A DNA stretch of 64,000 nucleotides from the NCBI RefSeq assembly GCF_020080835.1, contig NC_058166.1, positions 16,517,043 through 16,581,042 of the forward strand, written 5' to 3'. A program made the translations under genes and the position numbers. This DNA is from Cotesia glomerata (Eukaryota; Arthropoda; Insecta; Hymenoptera; Braconidae). This document shows, one piece after another, positions 51,146 to 62,640 of the stretch; position 1 is the first letter of the stretch; every line of letters begins with the position of its first letter. The notes below the pieces were generated by a model that ran no database searches, was not told where the DNA came from, and worked only from the letters and a program-made list of their open reading frames with translations.

Positions 51146-52408
51146 CACGGAAAAAAGTAAACTGTGAAATTCACTCGGATTCCTGTTAATTTTAATAGTT
51201 TTAAACAGTACAGAGGACATCGGGGTGGCACAAATGTAAATATTACAAAACTTAATGTAGAAAGTGTAAAAGCCACAATTTATAATTTAATATCGAAAAT
51301 GTGATGAGTAGCTGTCACTGTAGTAAATAAAGACTCTCTCATCTTAAAAAATTACAGTTTCAAACAGTAAAAATTGCCGTTTTAATATATAGTCTATACT
51401 ATGAGGAGAAGGGGAAGGTCTCACACTCGGAGAATTTGAAATTTGAAACAGTAAAAATTCTACTCTTAAAATATATATTTTACCAGTCCAAGCAAATCAA
51501 TAATTATAGTTTGATTTTTAGCGTTGCGTTTAAAATTTATCATTTTATCTTGTAAATATTGACGTTGCTTGTATAAAAATTTAATAACTATAGTTTATAT
51601 TTTTTGTATATCATGCGATCATTTTTTAGGTACGAAATGATAAATATCAAAGTCAAAATTCTTAATTATTGCACGGAAAAAGTAAACTGTCAAATTCACT
51701 CAGATTCCGGTTAATTTTTATAGTTTTAAACAGTACAGAAGGACATCGGGGTTAAATGTAAATATTGCAAAACTTAATATAGGAAGTGTAAAAGCCACAA
51801 TTTATAATTTAATATTGAAAATGTGATTAGTAGCTGTCACTATAGTAAATAACGACTCTCTCATCTTAAAAAATTACAGTTTCAAACAGTAAAAATTGCC
51901 GTTTTAATATATAGTCTATACTATGAGGAGAAGGGGAAGGTCTCACACTCGGAGAATTTGAAATTTGAAACAGTAAAAATTCTACTCTTAAAATATACAT
52001 TTTACCAGTCTAAGCAAGTCAATAATTACAGTTTGATTTTTAGCGTTGCGTTTAAAATTTACCATTTTATTTTGTAAATATTGACGTTGCTTGTATTAAA
52101 AATTTACTAACTTTATTTTATACTTTTTACATATCATAAGATCATTTTTTAGGTACGAAATGATAAATATCAAAGTCAAAATTCTTAATTATTATAATTA
52201 AACATTATCGACTTTCACATAGCGAATATTACTGTTTGAAATATTATTTTCTTCCATGTAAATAATAAATTGTAGCATTTGAATGATAAATATTATAAAT
52301 TGATTGTTAAAATCACGATTTCACTGTTTGAAATGGTAATTTTTTCCAGTTGATCATTACTTATTATAAATCGACTATTATTTATTACAGTTTTTTTTTT
52401 TTTCCGTG
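51146..52408. mobile_element. CACGG-ended MITE with internal duplication
   Basis: The outer ends CACGGAAAAAAGTAAACTGT (51146) and TTTTTCCGTG (to 52408) are flanked by TA. A second left end, CACGGAAAAAGTAAACTGT, occurs at 51672, so about 525 bp are present twice head to tail. The second copy is full length; the first lacks its right end. Homologous to 34324-35073. Confidence 0.8.
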
Positions 52409-52924
52409 TATGAATATATAAAGTTTTATCAGATCATATCAAGTCATATATGTTACATGGCCAATTTTTATATTAAGCCATATTTGGACCATTTAATAAT
52501 TGTATGTAGAAATATTAAAAAATTTTTTTAGGGGACATGAAGTTTGATACTGTCATGTAAAATGAAAGCACATATATTTAGACGCACAGCGAACCGAGTA
52601 GAGAAACCAAGTGGATGTATGTCTCACTGGAATGTAGCAATTGCATCCACTAAAATTAGTATTATTATTACTATACATAAGTATAAAGTGCTCTTGCTCA
52701 TTCTCCACATCACCTGTCTAGTTTCACAGAATCTCATTTATCTCGCTTATAATTTAATCTTCATTATTCATTACAATTACGAAAAATAATTAATGCGCCG
52801 GTAAAAACACGGTGTAAACGTGAATTAAAGTGGATCTGGGTCGTAAAAAATTTACTGTCGCGATACTTATTTTAAGTCTCTATTTCAGAGTGGACATGAA
52901 AGTTTAACTTTTAATTCGACTTAC
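52409..52924 (-). other. Beat intron next to the Ig domain 2 exon
   Basis: No additional feature; the open frame at 52544 has no recognisable domain. Confidence 0.45.
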
Positions 52925-53058
52925 GTAAGCTCCGTTGAGTGTCCAGGTGACGTTTGGGGCAGGATGGGAGGCACCTGAGGTGCAGTTCGCCTTCAGAATC
53001 TCGTTCGGCTCGACCCGTGACTTATCTACTAATATCACAGGATCCGTGTCTGGGACGT
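52925..53058 (-). CDS. beat: Beat-family exon: linker and first half of Ig domain 2
   Basis: This exon completes the split codon (D) and adds 44 residues: VPDTDPVILVDKSRVEPNEI, then LKANCTSGASHPAPNVTWTL and NGAY. LKANC carries the first cysteine of Ig domain 2 and NVTW the core tryptophan. NCT and NVT are potential N-glycosylation sites. The acceptor is TTACAG|AC and the donor is TAC|GTAAGT, phase 0 out. The P-A-P-N-V-T-W-T-L-N-G run resembles the second domain of Beat proteins in general. The following intron is about 18.9 kb and full of transposable elements. Confidence 0.94.
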
Positions 53059-53552
53059 CTGTAAGTTGAAAATTTTAATTAGGAAGTCTTATTATAATTA
53101 AGGTGGATTATTATCATTAGGAAACTCGTTATTCATTCTGCGGAATTAATTATGATAGCAATTATTTTGGCAGGTGAGAAGGAAGTTGCTGGCGAGCAGC
53201 CAAACGTGTGATGGAAGGTTTGTTTCTAAAAAAAGTGCTTCAGAGGAAGTGGTTTTTAATTTTAATATCTAAATACAGAAACAATGCTGATGAATCAATT
53301 AAATAAAATTTTAGAGTTAAAAAAAAAAACGATTTTGTCGAATTTTCTTTTTTTGTATTTTAGTTATTTGTTTTTAAGATAATTAGTCAATTGATTTATT
53401 AAAAAAATAAATTAAAAATCTTAATTACCATCCAAATATTTAAGCTCTGTCTGCCTACATAATTTTTTAAAATTTCGTTGTAATTTTTTAAAAATAAATT
53501 TTTTGAGATAAGAAATTTTTTCAGAAACTAAAATAAAATTATTTCAATTGAA
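53059..53552 (-). other. Beat intron
   Basis: AT-rich, no feature recognised. Confidence 0.45.
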
Positions 53553-54300
53553 TCTATATTATTAAGTGAATAAGAAAAATTTTTAATTTGTCTTTTCAAG
53601 GATTCAAAGAGAATTTTCATGATAAGTATTTAAGCTACATTCAAAAATGCTCTATCTCAAGATAAATAAATAAGAAATTACCTTGTATCTTGTGAATTAT
53701 TGAGATTTTTAAAGATATAAGCTCATCTCGACATTACTATCATCGATACCTTTCATTTGAGTACCCACATCAATTTTTATATATTTTATAAATTTATATA
53801 TATTATATGTATATATGTATACATGAAAAATATATCAAAAATGCATGTGGGTACTCAAATGAAAGCTCTTGATGAGTGTAACATCAGGATGAGTTTATAT
53901 CTTTAAAAATAACAATATTCAAGAAATGACCTTATATCTTGAGAATTATTGACATTTTTAAAATTATAAGCTCATCCCGATGTTACACTCATCAAGACCT
54001 TTTATTTGAGTACCCACATCGATTTTTTATATATTTATATATATTATATATATGTATATATGAAAAATATATCAAAAATGCATGTGGGTACTCTAATAAA
54101 AGCTCTTCATGCTTATATCTTCAAGCTTATATCTTAAAAAATGTGAATTAAGAAATGACATTGAATCTTGTCATCTAATGATATTTTTAAAGATATAAGC
54201 TCATTCTGACATTACACTCATCAAGACCTTTCATTCAAGTACCCACACCAATTTTTCATATATTTTATATAGTTATATATATATATATATATATATGACA

Positions 54301-54375
<75 letters not shown>

Positions 54376-54545
54376 CATATATGTATAGATGAAAAATATA
54401 TGAAAATGCACATAGGTACTCAAATGAAAGCTCTTGATGAGTGTAACATCGGAATGAGCTTATATCTTTAAAAATGCCAATATTTAAGAAAGTACAGCGC
54501 AATTTAACAAAAGCCATTATTTAATAAAGCAAAATTTATTATTTA
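53553..54545 (+). mobile_element. Non-autonomous Helitron-like element, copy 10
   Basis: Starts TCTATATTATTAAGTGAATA after A. Three palindromic units; the last has a long (AT)n centre with TATGACATATATG repeats (about 54274-54375). The 3' hairpin and CTAG are lost after TTAATAAAGCAAAATTTA. It sits in the 1.8-kb intron, about 290 bp from the next exon. Confidence 0.7.
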
Positions 54546-54835
54546 TTCTGATAATTAATCTCAACAATTAATAAAAGCCACTTACTGATATCATTTATTA
54601 TTATTATCTGACTAAAATACTTGTATTTGAAAATTGTAAAGTTACACCGATAATAGTCGAAGAAAAAACGGATTTTTTAATCAATAAAATATTTCACAAA
54701 TATTTCAAAAAATATTCGAATTCCAGTTCAACGTAATTTTCAAAAGTGGCACCTACAATTTTTTCTAGGTTAAAAAAAAATTCTCCGTCAGGCGAAAAAG
54801 CAAACGGCATTTTAAAATATTTATTCGGTACTCAC

Positions 54836-54971
54836 CAACTACTTGCATGTGCTGCTCCTTCATGGCCGTGTGGTACGTGGGCATGTCCTCGGATACTTCG
54901 CATTTGTAGAGCCCCGTCAGCTCCCTCGAGACGTTGATGAGCGTGACACCGTTCTCATCAGAATTCTTGAT
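54836..54971 (-). CDS. beat: Beat-family exon: C-terminal half of Ig domain 1
   Basis: This exon encodes 45 residues in phase 0 after the previous exon: IKNSDENGVTLINVSRELTG, then LYKCEVSEDMPTYHTA and ends in MQVV. LYKCEVSEDMP supplies the second cysteine of Ig domain 1, in the GxYxCEVS form typical of Beat proteins. NVS is a potential N-glycosylation site. The acceptor is TCAG|AT and the donor is TTG|GTGAGT, giving phase 1 out. The exon is clearly richer in G+C than the flanking intron. An open frame on the opposite strand at this place is an antisense shadow. Confidence 0.95.
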
Positions 54972-55750
54972 CTGACAATAAAAAATTTAGAAGTTACTCC
55001 TCGGATAGCTAAAAAGTAGAGAGTAGAGTGTGGAAGGCAATAGTAGGTTGCAGGTTAAACTCGACCATTTTTTACAACTTTAGTTATCAGCGTTTCCGTG
55101 CTCCGGCAATCTTTTCTCAGCGTATATTTTTTATGGGCACGTCAAAGCTTATTTACAACATTTTCGCCAACTTTAACATCTAAATCGGGTTTTCGCCACC
55201 ATACATTTATATGCAATGCATCGAGTATCGTGCATGATTCCCTTCGTCTTTCCTCTATCACCTATCGCCATTTTTATGCTCCCTGTATAAAATGTATCTG
55301 GTGGTTCGAGGTTTTACATTTTCGAAGATAAAAGTTAAGTAGATGTTTTAAATAAAATCGTTACTGTAAATCGTGTTGTTTTAAGTTAAGCGAGTACTTC
55401 TTCAATATTTCTTATCTTCTTCTTCTTCTTCTTATTCTTTTTCTTCATATTCTTATTCTTACAAAAATATCGCTCGTCCTACATCTTCTACTTCTTTTTT
55501 GAAGCTAAGATAACCTGTTTTACGCTTGATACTTCACTCCCTATCGCATGCAATGCATAGCCCGAGCTTATAACAACGACAATATGTCACAAATTTATGG
55601 TTGAATTATTTTGTTAGTTTAAACGGTAAATTTAAAAGGATATTTACAAAATTTTTGACTTTTAAAAAATATAGTTGGTTCTTGATTAGAGATCAAAATT
55701 ATTTTGAAGATAATTTTATGGTTTGTTCCAAAAATATTTAATGAAAATAA
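54972..55750. other. Beat intron
   Basis: Mixed-composition DNA with a (CTT)n tract near 55415-55432. No coding signal beyond short shadow frames. Confidence 0.45.
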
Positions 55751-56655
55751 TCTATATTATTGAGAGAATAAGAAAAATTTTATGTCTAGGATAGTCATAT
55801 GATAAAATTGGTTTTTTTTTTAGTGAAATTTAGTGTCATTGTAAAGGTCTCGATTTGAATTTGTACCTTCTCAAGGATTCATATCATACTCACCGATAGT
55901 CAATTTATGATGATAAGTAAGGCCAGGACTTTCGCAGTTGTTTAAATGAGCATTCTTATGTTTAACCTCAAATTTAAATAAAGAAAAAACGCCAACTTCC
56001 TGGCCCTAATGATAATAGGTATAAGTATTGAGGCTGCATTCGAAAATGTTCTATCTCTAGGTACATAATTAAGAAATGACCTTGTATCTTGTGAAATATT
56101 GACATTTTTAAAGATATAAGCTCATCCCGATGTTACAATCTTCAAGACCTTTCATTTGAGTACCCACATCAATTTTTCATATATTTTATACATTTATATA
56201 TATGTATATATGACAAATATATCAAAAATACATATAGGTACTCAAATGAAAGCTCTTGATGAGCGTAACATCAGAATGAGCTTACATCTTTAAAAATATC
56301 AATGATTAAGAAATGACCTTGTATTTTGAGAAATATTGACAATTTTAAATACATAAGCTCATTTTGATGTTACACTCATTGAGACCTTTCATTTGAGTAC
56401 CCACATCAATTTTTCATATATTTTATACATTTATATATATGTATATATGACAAATATATCAAAAATACATATAGGTACTCAAATGAAAGCTCTTGATGAG
56501 CGTAACATCAGAATGAGCTTACATCTTTAAAAATATCAATAATTAAAAAATGTCCTTGTATCTTGAGAAATATTTATATTTTTAAAGATATAAGCTCATT
56601 CTGATGTTACACTCATCAAAACCTTTCATTTGAGTACCCACATCAATTTTTCATT

Positions 56656-56718
<63 letters not shown>

Positions 56719-57078
56719 AAAAATATATCAAAAATGCATGTGGGTACTCAAATAAAAGCTCTTGATGAGCGTAACGTCAGGATGAGCTTACATCTTTAAA
56801 AATATCAGTAATTGACGACGGACTTTGTATCTTAAGAACTACTGACCTTTTTAAAGATATACGCTCACCCCGTCATTATACTCATCGAGACCTTTCATTT
56901 GAGTACCCACATCAATTTTTTATATATTTTATATATTTATCTATATGTATATATGAAAAATGTATCAAAAATGCATGTCGGTACTCAAATGAAAGCTCTT
57001 GATGAGTGTAACATCGGGATGAGCTTATATCTTAAAAAACGTCAATAGTTAAGAAAATACAGTGCAATTTAACAAAAT
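55751..57078 (+). mobile_element. Non-autonomous Helitron-like element, copy 11, with a small insert
   Basis: Starts TCTATATTATTGAGAGAATA after A. Four palindromic units (56110-56290, 56350-56530, 56585-56795, 56855-57045); two are nearly identical over 170 bp, which suggests recent unit duplication. The third has an (AT)n centre. The 3' end is lost. A segment of about 100 bp (55922-56014) with GGCCAGGA/TCCTGGCC ends interrupts the 5' part. Confidence 0.72.
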
Positions 57079-58644
57079 AATTTTTAACATAAAAAAAAAA
57101 TTGCATCAATATTCAATTTAATTTCTACAAATTGAATTTTTTTTAATTCTCTCGATAACAATTTATTTGTTAAGAAATCTCAAAAATTCTCATATAAAAA
57201 TTATTTTCCATAATATTAAACTAATTAATTTCATTCAATTAAACGCAGTAATATCAATAATTTATTATTTTCAACTTTCTACATCAGAATTCATCAGCGA
57301 AACTTGTAAAAAAAAAAGTATAAAAATTTGGCTCATTATTCTAGTCAAATTTTTTTGAAAAATATTATTAATATTTCCAAACTTAAACTTGAGTTAAATT
57401 GTATGAAGTATTTGTTAGTAATTTAAAATATAAAACTCGTTTTAGCTAAATAAAAATCCACTTAAATCTAAAAACTCTATCCGGATATTTTCCAAATTCA
57501 TGTCCGATTTTATCTTTTTCAATAAAAAAAAACTCTTTGTCGTTTTACTAATAACAATAAACAAAGCAAAATAAAATGTCAGACGCGATTATTTGGTAGT
57601 GTAACAACCCGTAGGCAGACTCGACAGCGAAATGACCCGGGATGTTGGACACTTTGTAAATTTAGCTCCTGTTTAAATGTACAATACCAGTTATATGTAT
57701 GTGCTTTTAGGATGTGTAGTATGTTAAAGTTCAAGCTGTGGAACGACAACTCAACTCAGTATAAATGTATGCCAAACTATATGTATATTTAACAACGACA
57801 AGAGAGAAATTGTCGAAGAGATTTTTATTTAAATTTTGATTGACCGAAACAAGAGATAAATCCGCGGGATTTGTACAAGAGAATTTAATTAAAACATTCG
57901 TTACCCATGTCAGGGTAAATAAATTATTTCAAACAAGTGCGCTCATTCATTTATTTATTTATTATTATTTATTCATTATTATTATGAATCTGGATTATTA
58001 ATATCCGGTTCAGTCTGTTGATTAATTGCCAGCGAGCTTGTTGAAAATATTATTCGGCTGGTAATGAAGGAAACTAATTTATCAATCAGCTGTAGCACTT
58101 TGTAAGGTTAAACTTGATCGGAGATATAAAAAAAATTGAGGAAAAAAAGTAAAAGGGAAAGGCAAGAGGCAATAAATAGGAAAAAAAGGAAGAGGGCCAA
58201 CAGGAATTTTATTCAATTCCTTTGGAACGTCGAGATAAAGAGCAAGAACAGGAAAACAAAGACTGTCAAAGGAGATGATCGACTCGTCTCTTCGACGACG
58301 ACTTGTCTCATTTTTCTGTCTCAAAGGGGAAAGGGGAAAGGGAAGGGGCAAGAAAGAGATCCTGAGCTGTCCGGGATAAAGGTGAAAGGAAAGTATCGGT
58401 GAAAAGAAAAACGTCGAAATCCAGTTCAAACGGTCTATGAACAGAATTTCAAAAGTTCGTTTTAAGGGTGGGTATGGATGAAAAGGTCGATCATAACTTA
58501 ACGGATATATCGACATTCTGAAGGGATACCTTTTTTTTTGTTGGGGCTATTTCAAATTTTTATTGTTATTTTCTTTGTAAATGGCGATTTCAATATCAGG
58601 GAATGAGATAGCTTTGAAAAGGTGCTTGATTATTTATTTTGTTG
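57079..58644. other. Beat intron; GA-rich stretch at 58140-58400
   Basis: Mostly AT-rich. Positions 58140-58400 are purine-rich with repeated GGGAAAGG, which generates open frames on both strands; composition explains them and no domain is seen. Confidence 0.45.
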
Positions 58645-59905
58645 TGCGTAAGTTCATAGAAAGTGTTTAAAAATATTTTTTTGATTGTTAATTTTTGAGG
58701 TGTAAAATTTTGAGAAGTAGCTAAATCATAGAACTTTGAAATTTTTGAAACTTGTTAATGTTTAAACTAGCGAAACTTTTGAAATATTGAAGATAAATAA
58801 TTGGTCCAAATTTTTTTGAGAAGGCTAGTTGTTTAGCTTCATTTTCATTTTTGTAATCATCGACTTTTGATCAATAGTTTTCGAAGTACAGAATTTTGAA
58901 AAGTATCCAAATCATAAAACTTTGAATTTTTGGAAACTTTTTTTTTTATTTATTATTATTTAGAGTCGGTTTTAACTACTGTGATCATATCGCCGACTTT
59001 TAACTGTTGGGAGTGGTACGTTGGGTCTTTTTGGGTTGTGTATATCTTAACCTACGCGGCAAGAGCCGAATATCAACCAAGTTGGTTTCTAAGACCAGCT
59101 TGGGATTCGAACCCACGCCTGGCCGGTAGGTTAATCCGAGTTCTCTATAGGCCATGCGCCTTAGACGACTCGGCTAACGTCACCGGTTTTTTGGAAACTT
59201 ATTAATCTTTGAACAGCTATATCTTTTAAACTATTGAAGATAAAAAATTGGTCCAAATATTTTTGAATAGATTAGTTCTTCAGCTTCAATTTCATTCTTA
59301 TAATGGTCAATTTTTAATCAATAGTTTTCGAAGTATAGAATTTTGAAAAGTATCCTAATCATAAAACTTTGAATTTTTGGAAACTTATTGTTAATTTTTA
59401 AACAGCTATATCTTTTAAATTACTGAAGATAAAAAATTGGTCTTAATTTTTTTAAATAGATTAGTTCTTTAGCTTCAATTTCATTTTTGTAATGATCTAC
59501 TTTCGACCAAAAGTTTTCGAGATATAAAATTTTGAAAAGTATCTAAATCATAGAACTTTGAATTTTTTAAACTCATTAATATTTAAACTACTGAAACTAT
59601 TGAAATATTGAAGATAAAAAATTGGTCGAAATTTTTTTAGGTAGGTTAGTTCTTTAGCTTTAATTTCATTTTTGTAATGATCAATATTCCAATGATAATT
59701 TTTGAGATATAAAATTTTGAAAAATATTCAAATCATAGAACTTTAAATATTTGGAAACTTATTATTAATATTCAAACTATCGAAACTTGAAATATTGAAG
59801 ATAAAAAATTGGTCCAAATTTTTTTAAATAGATTACTTCTTCAGCTTCATTTTCATTTTCGTAATGATCAACTTTCGACCAACAGTTTTTGAGTTATAGA
59901 ATTTT
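58645..59905. repeat. Tandem array of about 190-bp units (array 3), interrupted by a SINE
   Basis: ATTGG landmarks fall at 58800, 59247, 59436, 59621 and 59808. The first gap of 447 bp becomes about 186 once the SINE and its duplicated target are removed, matching the other spacings (185-189). Confidence 0.82.
58940..59187 (-). mobile_element. tRNA-derived SINE with target duplication
   Basis: On the minus strand it begins with a tRNA-Leu-like head (GCCGAGTCGTCTAAGGCG as A-box region; B box GGTTCGAATCC at 59113-59103). A unique body of about 150 bp follows, then an AATAATAATAAATAAAAA tail. TTTTTGGAAACTT stands on both sides (58927-58939 and 59188-59200), the array sequence duplicated on insertion. 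About 248 bp. Confidence 0.88.
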
Positions 59906-60544
59906 AAAGTAATTTTAGTGTAAAAAAAACGAAAAAATCTTTTAAACAAACTAACAAATTTGTTCCCGTCAAGCAATAGAAAAATGTTAGTAGCGTGGAA
60001 ACACCATTACTTTACTTTACTAAAAACAAACAAAAATTTTTATCAAAAAAAATAATTGTTAGAGCAATTCTCTTATCAAAACTCGAAAATCTTTCAAAGT
60101 ACCGACAGTTACACTAAAAGATACTAAAAAAATAAAATATCCTGGACTTTAAAAAAAATGTTTGTATATCAAAGTTTAGTTCCAGTGCATAAATTTGCTC
60201 TCAAAATCCGATATTTGTAGTATGAAAATACCCAGATAAAATGTTTTTTACACCCGGTATTAAAAGCGCAAAATATAATTTAAATATTTATCAGAACATG
60301 TTATTTGAATGACAGCGCTTTTATCAACAATAAAAAAACTAGTGTCTTTACTGCAGCAGTATCTCAAATATCGTAAAACGCGAACCTGATATATACATTT
60401 ATTGTGGAGCATAAAAACACCCAAAGATAAAACACCGTTAGAAAAGAAGCGAAGATGTTTATTGAAAAGAGAAATTAAATATCGAGCTTGCAAGCGAATT
60501 AACGAAAAACTTCAATTTGAATGAAAAAAAATTATTTTTGACTA
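59906..60544. other. Beat intron
   Basis: AT-rich, no feature recognised. Confidence 0.45.
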
Positions 60545-61273
60545 CACTGATAGAAAGATTTATTAACTATAAATAATTTAATTTATTTGAAGACAATTAT
60601 TTAATTTATTAAATTTTAATAAATATTTACTAACATTCAATAAATATTTATTTGGGAGGAAAGTACATTTATTAATAGTTAATAAATATTTATTAATAGT
60701 TAACAAATATTTATTAACAGTTAATAAATATTTTGTTGAGTGAATTTGTTTCGCTTGCAATGTCATATGATATGAAGATTGCTTATAAACAAAAATCATC
60801 TTTATAAATTATTTGCATTAATTATATTACATTATAATAACGTTTATTGTAACATACCGAATTCTATCACAGCTCATAATTATTTTTTATATTTTTAAAT
60901 ATTAAAAACGTTAATTTATTTAGTGAATTTAATTATTACCATGAATTCCAGCAATAGGGTCATAAAAAGTGTCAAAAGAAAATTTCTATTTTTGCTTTTT
61001 ATTTTAAATAAATATTTGTTAACAGTTAACAAATATTCATTAACCATTAATAAATATTTATTAACAGTTAATAAATTGTACTTAATAATTACTTATTAAC
61101 TGTTAATAAATATTTGTTAACTGTTAACAAATATTTATTAACATTTAATAAATCGTATTTAATAAATAATTTATTAACTGTTAATAAATATTTATTAAAT
61201 CCTATGATGTTAAAAAATCATTTATTAACAGTTAATGAAGCTTATTAAATATAAACAAATCCTTCTATTAGTG
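60545..61273. mobile_element. CACTGATA-family MITE, 729 bp, next to a Beat exon
   Basis: CACTGATAGAAAGATTTATT at the left and AAATCCTTCTATTAGTG at the right, with TA on both sides. The interior is made of AACAGTTAATAAATATTTAT words repeated in both orientations. It ends about 50 bp from the splice donor of the Ig domain 1 exon. Confidence 0.78.
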
Positions 61274-61323
61274 TAGTAGCTGTTGAATAAAAGCAATAAT
61301 AATAATAAAAATCTAAAACTTAC

Positions 61324-61526
61324 ATCAACTTTCATGCCGTTGACTGGATAGCTGTGTTGAGTTGGCAAGGCTTTCGGAACGAACCGATAAAATTCGTTGT
61401 CATTGAAGTACCACTTTATCGTGTACAAAGGGCCTTGAAGATCATAGATGCATGATAAAGATACGGCGTCGCCAGAACGGGCCATCGGTGGGACATTTAT
61501 TTTTAAATTCTGTAAACCAGTTGCAC
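61324..61526 (-). CDS. beat: Beat-family exon: N-terminal half of Ig domain 1
   Basis: This exon encodes 67 residues plus a split codon. It opens with ATGLQNLKINVPP, then MARSGDAVSLSCIYDLQG, YTIKWYFNDNEFYRFVPK and ends in NGMKVD. The pattern of a first Ig cysteine (SLSC), an IKWY core tryptophan, an EFYR motif and a VPxxxP run is the signature of Beaten-path proteins. These are secreted or membrane-anchored ligands for Sidestep receptors in arthropod axon guidance. The acceptor is a T-rich tract ending ATAG; the donor is GAT|GTAAGT. The entering intron is phase 1, so a signal-peptide exon must lie upstream; I did not find it before 64000. A MITE ends only about 50 bp past the donor. The family is secure, but the paralog (Beat I-VII) is not determined. 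Confidence 0.95.
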
Positions 61527-62084
61527 CTATAACAAAAAAAAAAAAAATACCGAAATATAGAAAATATATTATTTTTATCTTTATCAGTATCAGTAAAAGT
61601 TAAATTATTTATCTGGTATCTATTGATTTCTTTTTATTGGCTATTTTATTGATCCATTATTCCACTTCCACTTCCACTTGTACTTTTATTGTCGAGCCGG
61701 GGTTTCTTTTTTCCGTTTTGTTTTATTACACAATAACGGTGACCTCATTGAACGATAAATAAACGAGCTTGCAGGGTACTATTTTACTTGTATTATTTTA
61801 TCTCGAAACGTGTGTAGCTTCTACTCATGGAGTCGTTATTAAAAGTGCGTATGGCCAATTTATGAGATCGTTAGAGAAATGGAAAAAGTGCGTTAACGAT
61901 CGGTTAAATTTTGTTAGTTTTTTAACTAACACGTAACGTATAGTTTTTTAACTAACATGGACACCATCGCGGGAATAGTCAGGAAAGCTTCCTAGGACCT
62001 CAAAACGTCGAGATCTGATGAAAACTCGATTTTCGAAAAACGGGGTAAAAACAATAACTTCCCGATTTTTGAAAATTTTCAATT
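61527..62084 (-). other. Beat intron upstream of the first visible exon
   Basis: No exon with a signal peptide was recognised. Confidence 0.4.
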
Positions 62085-62640
62085 TTCTTAGCGAGAAGTT
62101 AAAAATTTGGATCAATTTTTTATCTTCAATGGTTTAAAAAATATAGCTGTTTAAAGATTAATAATAAATTTCCAGAAATTCAAAGTTCTGTGATTTAAAT
62201 ACTTTTTGATATTTTCTATCTCGAAAACTATTGGTCGAAAGTTTGTCATTATAAAAATGAAATTGAAGCTAAAGAATTAATCTACCGAATAAAATTTAGA
62301 CCAATTTTCTATCTTTAATGGTTCAAAAGATATAGCTGTTTTAAGATTAATAATTAGCTTCCAAAAATTCAAAGTTTTATGAATTGGATACTTTTTCAAA
62401 TTTTATACCTCAAAAACTATTCGTCGATAGTCGGTCATTACAGAAATGAAAATGAAGCTAAATAACTAATCTACCTAAAAAAATTTGGACCAATTTTTTA
62501 TCTTAAATATTTCAAAAATTTCGTCAATTTAAACATTAATATATTTCCAAAATTCCAATTTCCATAATTTAAATACTTTTCAAAATTTTATATCTTTGAA
62601 ATTGATCATTAAAGAATCGTTCCAAAGAAAATAAATTTCT
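62085..62640. repeat. Reverse-oriented array of about 190-bp units (array 4)
   Basis: The unit is present in inverse orientation: GACCAATTTTCTATCTTTAA at about 62299 and relatives at about 62109 and 62488 (spacing about 190). It ends with the inverse of the leader seen at 34095 and 43397. Confidence 0.78.

Noticed and set aside
54746..54937. Plus-strand open frame over a Beat exon
   Set aside because: Antisense shadow of the real exon 54971-54836; no domain of its own.
58082..58516. 144-codon minus-strand frame and overlapping plus-strand frame
   Set aside because: Explained by a GA-rich stretch lacking stops; low-complexity composition and no recognisable domain.
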